Shown piece by piece: positions 21,393 to 27,657 of a DNA stretch of 27,657 bases; the first letter of the stretch is position 1; each line of letters begins with the position of its first letter. Position numbers and translations under genes: made by a program. The DNA is from JBDRGD01 sp043818095 (GTDB taxonomy: Bacteria; Chloroflexota; Dehalococcoidia; Dehalococcoidales; RBG-16-60-22): NCBI GenBank assembly GCA_043818095.1, contig JBDRGD010000075.1, forward strand, positions 1 to 27,657. Reading direction: 5' to 3'. A model generated the notes under the pieces. It worked only from the letters and a program-made list of their open reading frames with translations, did no database searches and was not told the origin of the DNA.

Positions 21393-21401
21393 TGCTAAAA
21401 T
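21393..21401 (+). promoter_or_regulatory. Extended -10 promoter of sbcC, near-leaderless
   Basis: TGC followed by TAAAAT (21396-21401) is an extended -10 box, 8 nt before the sbcC ATG. No -35 hexamer is clear. The message would start about two bases before the ATG or at it. Confidence 0.5.
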
Positions 21402-21409
21402 AGAGCGAA

Positions 21410-23980
21410 ATGATTCCTCTCCGTCTGACGGTGCGCAACTTCATGTGCTACCGGGACAACGTGCCCACGCTGTCGCTGGAAGACCTGCACCTGGTCTGCC
21501 TCTCCGGCGATAACGGCAACGGAAAGTCGGCCCTGATTGACGCCATGACCTGGGCACTCTGGGGAAAGGCACGCGCCAAGAGCGATGACGACCTCGTTGC
21601 CGCGCACAGCACGGACATGTCGGTGGAGTTCGACTTCGCCGTGGGCACGCGGAGGTTCCGCATCATCCGCAAGCGCTCCCTGCCCCGCACCACCAGAGGC
21701 GCCGGACAGTCTGTGCTCGATTTCCAGGCAGCCGGAGAGGACGGTTACCGCCCGCTGGCGGGAAGCACCATCGACGAGACCCAGCGGAATATCAACGCGG
21801 TGCTGCACCTCGACTACCGCACCTTCATCAACAGCGCCTACCTGCGCCAGGGACACGCCGATGAGTTCACCACCCAGCGCCCGGCGGACCGCAAGGAGGT
21901 GCTGGGCAGTATCCTGGGACTGGAGATTTACGACGAGCTGGCGGAGATGGCGAAGGAACGGGCAAGACAGCAGGAGGTCACCCGGGCGCAACTGGAAAGC
22001 AACCTCCGGGAAATCACCGCCGAAATCGCCCGCCGCCCGGAATACGAGGAGGCCCTGGCGCAGGCGCAAGAGACCGCCGACCGCCGCCAGCAGTTGGCCG
22101 CGGCCAAAGAGTCCGCGCTTCAGGAACTGCGGGGGCGGAAAGGGGAACTGGAGAAGCAGCAGGTGGCACTGGAGCAGTTGACCGCGCGGGTCAATGATTC
22201 CCTCCGCCAGATGAACACCTGGGAAGAGCAGCTCCGGCAGCACCGCGCCCGCATCGAGGCCTGGGAAACGCTCCGGCAGCAGCGCGAAGACATCGAGGAA
22301 GGCTACGCCCGCTTCCTCAAGGTCCGGAAACTGCGTGACGAGCTCGACCGGAAAGCCCACCAGTCCCGCAACCTGGAAAACCAGGCGGTCCAGCGGGAGA
22401 AACGCATCAACGAGGCCAACCAGTCTTTAAAAACGGAGCACCAGGTCCTCCAGCAGAGAATCAACGACCTGAAAAAGAAGGCGGAGGAGCTCCCCGCCCT
22501 GAGGGCCCGGCGTCACCAGCTTCAGGAGCGTCTGGCGGATATGGCCACCGCGGAGCAGCAACTCCAGGCGCAGGGTGAAGATGCCCGGAAGACCCAGCTG
22601 CAGGTGAGCCGTCTGGAAGCACAGCTGGCACGCCTGGAGCAGGAAAGCAAAGAGGTCGTGGAGAAGCTGAACCTTCTCGCGGAACAGACCACCGCCCACT
22701 GTCCCCTCTGCGAGACCGAGCTGGGGAAAGAGGGAATGGAGCTTATCAGGGAGAAGTACACCAGACAGCAGACGGACATCACCGCGCAGATGTCCGCCGG
22801 CCGCGAGGAATTGGAGACAGAACGCGCCTTGCTGGCGTCCCTCCAGGAAGAGCTTACCCGCCAGGAATCACGCCTCCGCCAGGAAAAGACCTCTCTCCAG
22901 GGAGAGCTCCGCGTCCTCGAGGCGAAGTCCGCCGAGGCGCAGGAGGCGGAAAAGCAGTCACAGGAAGCCGGTGCCGGCCTCGCGGAAATCGAGCAGCGCC
23001 TCGCCCGCCGGGACTTCGCCGCCGCGGAACAGGCTGCCCTTACCGCCCTGGAAGGGGAAATCACCGCGCTCGGCTACGATGCCGCAGCCCACGAGCAGGC
23101 CCAGCAGCAGTTCACCGAGCTTGAGCCCTATGACCGGCGGCACCAGCAGCTCGAAGAAGCGGAAAAGTCTCTCCCCGGTGAGGAAGAGGCCGCTTCCCGG
23201 GCGTCAGAGCAGGCCGCTATTCTCCAGAAAAGCCTGGCGACGGACCGCCCGCAGGTCGAAAGCCTCCGGGAAACCGTGGCCGCGCTGCCCGCCCTCCGGG
23301 AAGAGGTGACGCGGGCGGAAACAGAGCACCGGGAGCTGGCGCAGCAGTCGCAGCAGTCCCAGGAAGCGCTGTGGCAGGCGAAAGCGAGTCTGGAACGCTG
23401 CCGGGAGATGGAAGTCCGCCAGCAGGAGAAAGAGAAACTGCTGGCGCAGGCCGGGCGGGAAGAGGGCATCTACCGGGAGCTGGTCCTCGCCTTCGGGAAG
23501 AAGGGCGTCCAGAACCTGCTTATCGAGATGGTCCTGCCGGAGATGCAAATCGAAGCCAACCAGCTGCTCGCCCGGATGACGGACAACCGCATGACGGTAA
23601 AATTCGAGACCCAGCGTCCCACCAAGAAAGGCGAGATGACGGAAACCCTGGACATTAAAATCGGGGATGAATTGGGGACGCGGGACTACGAGATGTTCAG
23701 CGGCGGCGAGGCTTTCCGCATCAACTTCGCCATCCGCATCGCCCTTTCCCGCCTGCTGGCGAAACGGGCCGGGGCAGCGCTACCGACACTGATAATCGAT
23801 GAAGGTTTCGGCACCCAGGACGCCACCGGCATTGAAAAGCTGAAAGAGGTCATCGGCGCGATTCAGAACGATTTCGAGAAGATTATCGTCATTACCCATA
23901 TCGAGGAGCTGCGGGACGCCTTCCCCAACCGCATCAACGTCGTCAAGACCGCCGAAGGCTCCACGCTCACCGTGAACTAG
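21410..23980 (+). CDS. sbcC: SbcC/Rad50-type DNA repair ATPase
   Basis: SbcC works with the nuclease SbcD to open hairpins and process DNA ends. The 856-residue protein has the Walker A loop G-D-N-G-N-G-K-S (33-40). Long coiled coils rich in Glu, Gln, Arg and Ala run from about 165 to 700. They are broken at the middle by the zinc hook C431-x2-C434 (C-P-L-C). The C-terminal half-site has the signature F-S-G-G-E at 763-767 and Walker B L-I-I-D-E-G-F-G. The hook is close to the centre (residue 428 of 856), as the folded-back geometry needs. sbcD is not adjacent, although it often is. There is no ribosome site. The gene converges with the HD-domain gene with zero spacing. Confidence 0.95.
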   Translation: MIPLRLTVRNFMCYRDNVPTLSLEDLHLVCLSGDNGNGKSALIDAMTWALWGKARAKSDDDLVAAHSTDMSVEFDFAVGTRRFRIIRKRSLPRTTRGAGQSVLDFQAAGEDGYRPLAGSTIDETQRNINAVLHLDYRTFINSAYLRQGHADEFTTQRPADRKEVLGSILGLEIYDELAEMAKERARQQEVTRAQLESNLREITAEIARRPEYEEALAQAQETADRRQQLAAAKESALQELRGRKGELEKQQVALEQLTARVNDSLRQMNTWEEQLRQHRARIEAWETLRQQREDIEEGYARFLKVRKLRDELDRKAHQSRNLENQAVQREKRINEANQSLKTEHQVLQQRINDLKKKAEELPALRARRHQLQERLADMATAEQQLQAQGEDARKTQLQVSRLEAQLARLEQESKEVVEKLNLLAEQTTAHCPLCETELGKEGMELIREKYTRQQTDITAQMSAGREELETERALLASLQEELTRQESRLRQEKTSLQGELRVLEAKSAEAQEAEKQSQEAGAGLAEIEQRLARRDFAAAEQAALTALEGEITALGYDAAAHEQAQQQFTELEPYDRRHQQLEEAEKSLPGEEEAASRASEQAAILQKSLATDRPQVESLRETVAALPALREEVTRAETEHRELAQQSQQSQEALWQAKASLERCREMEVRQQEKEKLLAQAGREEGIYRELVLAFGKKGVQNLLIEMVLPEMQIEANQLLARMTDNRMTVKFETQRPTKKGEMTETLDIKIGDELGTRDYEMFSGGEAFRINFAIRIALSRLLAKRAGAALPTLIIDEGFGTQDATGIEKLKEVIGAIQNDFEKIIVITHIEELRDAFPNRINVVKTAEGSTLTVN

Positions 23981-24535
23981 CTACAGTCCCAGGTCCTCGG
24001 CGATGCCCTGCATGGCCTTCAGGCCCGTTCCCAGGAAATCGCCAAGCTCCATGCCGATTTCCCGGCAGGCAGCGATGTTCTCACGGTTGGCGCCGGCGGC
24101 GAAAGCCTTCTCCTTGAAGCGCTTCTGCAGGGACTTGACTTCCACGTTCGCCAGCTTCTTCTCCGGGCGCACCAGGGCCGCCGCGGTAATCAGGCCGGTC
24201 AGCGGGTCGGCACAGAACAGCGCCTTGTCCAGGCTGCTTTCCCTCGGCACTCCGAGCTGCTCGTTGTGGGTGAGGATGGCGTGCGCCATCTCCTCGGTAG
24301 CCCCCAGCTCGCGGGAAAGGTCCGCCCCCATCCTGCCGTGCGCGGTCATGTCCCCCTCGGTAAGCTCCACGTCGATATCGTGCATCAGCCCGGTAAGGCC
24401 CCACACACGCTCGTCCTCCCCCATCTGCCGCGCCAGCGCCCGCATCACCGCTTCCACCGCCAGCATGTGCTTTACCAGGTTTACGTTCTGCACGTTGGCA
24501 TAAATCGAGGCTAAGATATCCTCACGGTCCATCAT
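23981..24535 (-). CDS. HD-domain metal-dependent phosphohydrolase (HDIG-like)
   Basis: This is a 184-residue protein if started at the ATG at 24535; the next codon (24532) is also ATG and equally served by AAGGAGG. A longer frame to 24598 lacks a ribosome site. Metal ligands of the HD fold are visible: H23 in V-K-H-M-L-A-V-E, H52-D53 in L-M-H-D-I-D, H66 in T-A-H-G-R-M-G, and a later aspartate in F-C-A-D-P-L-T-G. The family includes nucleotide and phosphate-ester hydrolases; the substrate is unknown. It lies 69 nt downstream of uvrA and is probably co-transcribed with it. Its stop touches that of sbcC. Confidence 0.85.
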   Translation of the reverse strand: MMDREDILASIYANVQNVNLVKHMLAVEAVMRALARQMGEDERVWGLTGLMHDIDVELTEGDMTAHGRMGADLSRELGATEEMAHAILTHNEQLGVPRESSLDKALFCADPLTGLITAAALVRPEKKLANVEVKSLQKRFKEKAFAAGANRENIAACREIGMELGDFLGTGLKAMQGIAEDLGL

Positions 24536-24604
24536 GATAACCTCCTTGCCGGAAGCATTTTCCCCGGAACAGCGGCTTTTTCCCGCCTTACCGTGCATTC
24601 TTCA

Positions 24605-27445
24605 TCAGGCCAGAGCGCGTTCCTTGTCCCCGTGCAGGACCCGGCGCAGGTACCGTGCTGTGGCAGAGGTGGCATGCTGCGCTACCTTCTCCGGCGTCCC
24701 GGTGACCACCACCTGGCCCCCCTTGTCCCCCGCCCCCGGTCCCAGGTCGATAAGATAATCGGCGTTCTTCATTACATCGAGGTGGTGCTCGATGACCACT
24801 ACGGTATTGCCGGCGTCCACCAGCCGCTGAAGCACCTGCAAAAGGGCGGCCACGTCATCGAAGGACAGCCCCGTGGTCGGCTCGTCCAGGATATAGAGCG
24901 TCCGCCCCGTAGAGCGCCGGGAAAGCTCCGTCGCCAGCTTCACACGCTGCGCCTCGCCGCCGGAAAGGGTCGGCGCGGGCTGCCCCAGGCGGATATAGCC
25001 CATCCCCACTTCCTTGAGGGTCTTCAGGCGGTTCACCACCCTGGGGAAGTGGGCAAAGAAGTCCACCGCCTCCGCCACCGTCATGTCCAGCACCTCGGCG
25101 ATGTTCTTCCCCTTGAATCCTATCTCCAGCGCCTCCCGACTGTAACGTTTCCCCTCACAGACCTCGCAGGGGACGGTCACGTCCGGCAGGAACTGCATCT
25201 CTATCTGGATATAGCCTTCGCCCCGGCAGGCTTCGCAGCGGCCCCCTTTGACGTTAACGGAGAAGCGGCCGGGCTGGTAGCCCCTCAGGCGGGCATCCGG
25301 CACCGTGGCGAAAAGCTCCCGGATGGGGGTGAACGTGCCGGTATAGGTCGCCGGATTACTGCGGGGCGTGCGCCCGATGGGCGACTGGTCGATATCGATG
25401 ACCTTGTCGATATGCTCGATGCCCCGGATACGGTCGCAGTCGCCGCCCCGCTCCCGGGCGTGATAGAAAAGCTGCGCCAGCCGTTTATAAAGGATGTCGT
25501 CCACCAGCGTGCTTTTGCCGCTGCCGGAGACCCCGGTCACGCAGACGAACTGCCCCAGCGGGATGGCGACATCGATGTTCTTCAGATTGTTCTGCCGGGC
25601 GCCCTCGATAACGATTTCCTCCCCGCTGCCCTTGCGCCGCCCCGGGGGCAGCGGAATCTGTTTAGCGCCGCTGAGATACTGGCCGGTCACCGATTCCGGG
25701 CAGCGCAGGACATCCGCCAGCGTCCCGGAGACGACGACATACCCCCCGTGCTCCCCGGCGCCGGGACCGAGGTCGACAATATGGTCCGCCGCGCGCATCA
25801 TCGCCTCGTCATGCTCCACCACCAGCACCGTGTTCCCCAGGTCCCGCAGGCGCTGGAGCGTCCCGATAAGCCGGGCGTCATCCGCCGGGTGCAGGCCCAC
25901 GGTGGGCTCGTCACAGACGTAAAGCACCCCCATCAGCCCGCTGCCGATTTGCGTGGCGAGACGGATGCGCTGCGCCTCCCCACCGCTCAGGCTCGCCGAG
26001 GCGCGCTCCACCGTCAGGTAGTCCAGTCCCACGTCCTCCAGAAAGCCGAGCCGCGCCCTGATTTCCTTTAATATCTGCGCCGCGATGATTTTTTCCCGCT
26101 CGGTGAGCACTTTTTCCCCGATTTCCCGGAGCCAGGAAAGCGCCTCCACCACGGACAGGGCGCTGACCTCCATGATGTTCTTCGCGCCCACGGTCACGGA
26201 CAGCGATTCCGATTTCAAGCGTCGGCCCTCGCAGGCGGGGCAGGGACGAGTCACCATGTAGCGCTCGATGTTCTCCCGGGAGTTCTGCGACTCCGTGTCC
26301 CGGTGCAGGCGCTCCATCGCCGGGATAACGCCCTCAAAACCTTCATGATGCTCCCGGACATGCCCGAAGCGGTTCCGGTAGCGATGCTTTTCCCTGCCCT
26401 CCCCGTAGAGGATGATGTTCCGCTGCTCCGCGGTCAGTTCCCGGAAGGGCGTGCGCAGGGAAAAGTCGTGACGGCGGGCGGCGGATTCCATGATGTCCAG
26501 GTACCAGGAGTGGAACTGCCAGGGGCGTATCGCCCCCTCCCGGATGGACAGGTCTTCGTTGGGGATGACCAAGGCGGGGTCTATCTCCAGTTTTGAACCC
26601 AGGCCGGTACACTCCGGACAGGCGCCGTGGGGACTGTTGAAGCTGAAGGTGCGGGGCTCTATCTCCCCGAGGCTGATGCCGCAGACAACGCAGGCAGCGT
26701 GCTCCGAGAAAAGCAGGTCCTCGCCGTCAGTCTGCCCGATGAGCACTACCCCGGCGCCCAGCTTCAGGGCGGTCTCCACCGAGTCCGCGATGCGGCTCTG
26801 GTCCCCCTGCCCGATGACCAGCCGGTCGACGACCGCCTCGATGGAATGTTGCTTGTACTTATCCAGGCGGAACTCCCCGGAAAGGTCGCTGACTTCACCG
26901 TCCACCCGCACCCGGGAGTAGCCGGACTTGCGCAGGTCTTCGAAGACCGCCTGGTATTCCCCCTTACGGTCCCGGACCAGCGGCGCCAGTATCATGATGC
27001 GGGAGTCCTTGGGGAGCTGCTGGACCGCGTCCACAATCTGCTGGACGGTCTGCATGGTGATTTCCCGCCCGCACTTGGGGCAGTGGGGATGTCCCACCCG
27101 GGCGAAAAGCAGCCGCAGGTAATCGTAAATCTCGGTGACCGTGCCCACCGTGGAGCGCGGGTTCCGGCTCGGCCCTTTCTGGTCGATGGACACCGCCGGA
27201 CTCAGGCCCTCGACGTAGTCCACGTCCGGCTTTTCCATCCTGCCCAGGAACTGCCGGGCATAAGCGGACAGGGACTCCACGTAGCGGCGCTGCCCCTCGG
27301 CGTAAACGGTATCGAAAGCCAGTGAGCTTTTGCCGGAACCGGAAACGCCGGTGACGACCACCAGCCGGTCCCGCGGTATCACCACGTCGATGTTCTTCAG
27401 GTTGTGCTCGCGGGCACCCTTGATGACAATCGCGTCGAGCGGCAT
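24605..27445 (-). CDS. uvrA: Excinuclease ABC subunit A
   Basis: UvrA is the damage sensor of nucleotide excision repair, a dimeric ATPase that loads UvrB. It has 946 residues from the ATG at 27445 (AAGGT 6 nt upstream; family N-terminus I-K-G-A-R-E-H-N-L-K-N). A frame from 27517 is longer but passes through the promoter. It has two ABC modules: P-loops G-V-S-G-S-G-K-S near residues 32 and 640, signatures L-S-G-G-E-A-Q-R in both, and zinc-binding CxxC pairs (C-P-E-C, C-E-A-C, C-E-V-C). Two variations are seen: Walker B of the first module reads C511-D-E-P instead of L-D-E-P, and the second has G-L-S861-F-D-D where G-L-H-F-D-D is usual. The downstream HD gene is probably co-transcribed. Confidence 0.97.
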   Translation of the reverse strand: MPLDAIVIKGAREHNLKNIDVVIPRDRLVVVTGVSGSGKSSLAFDTVYAEGQRRYVESLSAYARQFLGRMEKPDVDYVEGLSPAVSIDQKGPSRNPRSTVGTVTEIYDYLRLLFARVGHPHCPKCGREITMQTVQQIVDAVQQLPKDSRIMILAPLVRDRKGEYQAVFEDLRKSGYSRVRVDGEVSDLSGEFRLDKYKQHSIEAVVDRLVIGQGDQSRIADSVETALKLGAGVVLIGQTDGEDLLFSEHAACVVCGISLGEIEPRTFSFNSPHGACPECTGLGSKLEIDPALVIPNEDLSIREGAIRPWQFHSWYLDIMESAARRHDFSLRTPFRELTAEQRNIILYGEGREKHRYRNRFGHVREHHEGFEGVIPAMERLHRDTESQNSRENIERYMVTRPCPACEGRRLKSESLSVTVGAKNIMEVSALSVVEALSWLREIGEKVLTEREKIIAAQILKEIRARLGFLEDVGLDYLTVERASASLSGGEAQRIRLATQIGSGLMGVLYVCDEPTVGLHPADDARLIGTLQRLRDLGNTVLVVEHDEAMMRAADHIVDLGPGAGEHGGYVVVSGTLADVLRCPESVTGQYLSGAKQIPLPPGRRKGSGEEIVIEGARQNNLKNIDVAIPLGQFVCVTGVSGSGKSTLVDDILYKRLAQLFYHARERGGDCDRIRGIEHIDKVIDIDQSPIGRTPRSNPATYTGTFTPIRELFATVPDARLRGYQPGRFSVNVKGGRCEACRGEGYIQIEMQFLPDVTVPCEVCEGKRYSREALEIGFKGKNIAEVLDMTVAEAVDFFAHFPRVVNRLKTLKEVGMGYIRLGQPAPTLSGGEAQRVKLATELSRRSTGRTLYILDEPTTGLSFDDVAALLQVLQRLVDAGNTVVVIEHHLDVMKNADYLIDLGPGAGDKGGQVVVTGTPEKVAQHATSATARYLRRVLHGDKERALA

Positions 27446-27471
27446 ATCAGACCTTTCCCGAATCTGAATTA

Positions 27472-27500
27472 ATTGTAACACTCCCCCCACGCCGGAACAA
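27472..27500 (-). promoter_or_regulatory. Promoter of uvrA
   Basis: On the minus strand TTGTTC (27495-27500), a 17-nt spacer and TACAAT (27472-27477, with an extended TGT before it) precede uvrA by 26 nt. The -35 box overlaps a GTTC direct repeat listed separately. Confidence 0.6.
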
Positions 27501-27509
27501 CCGGAGAAC
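27495..27509 (-). promoter_or_regulatory. GTTC-N7-GTTC direct repeat over the uvrA -35 box
   Basis: On the minus strand GTTC TCCGGTT GTTC is a direct repeat with exactly seven bases between. This is the form of the LexA box known from alphaproteobacteria. It overlaps the uvrA -35. Whether a LexA of this lineage reads it is unknown. Confidence 0.35.
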
Positions 27510-27524
27510 GTCGGCAACCACGGA

Positions 27525-27533
27525 TGGTATAAT
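27525..27533 (+). promoter_or_regulatory. Extended -10 promoter of the Smr-domain gene
   Basis: TGG followed by TATAAT (27528-27533) forms an extended -10 box without a clear -35, with the same ten bases (ATGGTATAAT) as the ppsA promoter. It lies 29 nt before the ATG of the next gene. Confidence 0.6.
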
Positions 27534-27562
27534 CAGGAGAAGACTGCCAGCGAGGATGAAAA

Positions 27563-27657
27563 ATGCCGGAGCCAGCACCCGTCCGTCCCGGTAACGAAAT
27601 CATGCTGCGCCACCTTACCGTGGACGAAGCTTTGCCCCTCCTCGACCAGTTCCTGCA
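27563..27657 (+). CDS. Smr-domain protein (N-terminal part only)
   Basis: Only 31 codons are present before the right edge. The ATG has a GAGG ribosome site 7 nt upstream. After a short Pro-rich start, the frame reads M-L-R-H-L-T-V-D-E-A-L-P-L-L-D-Q-F-L, which fits the start of an Smr domain (L-H/R-G-L-T-V-D-E-A-L-x-x-L-D-x-F-L). Such small proteins, like the C-terminal part of MutS2, nick or cut DNA or RNA. A second ATG at 27556 is out of frame and soon stops. The domain call rests on this short segment only. Confidence 0.6.
   Translation, partial: MPEPAPVRPGNEIMLRHLTVDEALPLLDQFL

Noticed and set aside
27446..27517. Extended uvrA start at 27517
   Set aside because: The extension runs through the uvrA promoter; the family N-terminus and an AAGGT ribosome site support 27445.
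1..27657. CRISPR array, tRNA, rRNA or insertion-sequence signatures
   Set aside because: No regular repeat-spacer pattern, cloverleaf-like tRNA ends, rRNA core strings, transposase frames or terminal inverted repeats were seen while reading. No search program was run.

Overview
The window is a gene-dense, GC-rich (roughly 60% by eye) stretch of bacterial chromosome made of housekeeping genes. It contains no RNA genes, insertion sequences, CRISPR arrays or phage genes. The gene set and protein style suggest Chloroflexota, perhaps a Dehalococcoidia-like lineage. This is judgement from recalled protein families, not a computed placement. Sigma-70-type promoters are easy to see in most intergenic gaps. 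No gap without a gene exceeds 300 bases; the largest, 12624-12844, is a divergent promoter region.

Layout. (1) 1-1001, minus strand: radC followed by the start of a family-5 solute-binding protein, with stop and start overlapping. (2) 1185-1379, plus: a small zinc-ribbon protein. (3) 1390-4342, minus: nfi (endonuclease V), prfB (release factor 2, needing a programmed +1 frameshift) and a secreted HExxH peptidase. (4) 4490-4983, plus: rpsP and khpA behind a strong divergent promoter. (5) 5018-11923, minus: a complete F-type ATP synthase operon, atpI-B-E-(35-codon membrane ORF)-F-H-A-G-D-C, whose promoter spacer is filled by a 20-bp near-palindrome. (6) 12072-12623, minus: a bifunctional-nuclease-family (DUF151) gene with its own promoter and terminator. 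(7) 12845-19432, plus: ppsA, dgt, dnaG and rpoD in tight succession, linking PEP synthesis, dNTP hydrolysis, the replication primase and the primary sigma factor. (8) 19497-21284, minus: ffh (SRP GTPase) and a stand-alone receiver protein, each with its own promoter. (9) 21410-23980, plus: sbcC. (10) 23981-27445, minus: uvrA and an HD-domain hydrolase. (11) 27563-end, plus: the start of an Smr-domain protein.

DNA repair and DNA metabolism genes are frequent (radC, nfi, sbcC, uvrA, dgt, Smr), but they lie in separate transcription units. Three of them (radC, nfi, sbcC) have a -10 box 6-8 nt from the start codon and no Shine-Dalgarno sequence, which predicts leaderless mRNAs. The most unusual signals are the unannotated 35-aa membrane peptide between atpE and atpF, the palindrome in the atp promoter, an AT-rich patch of about 230 bp inside the otherwise GC-rich dnaG, a receiver protein lacking two switch residues, and a GTTC-N7-GTTC element over the uvrA -35 box. 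I found no clearly new multi-gene defence or mobile system.
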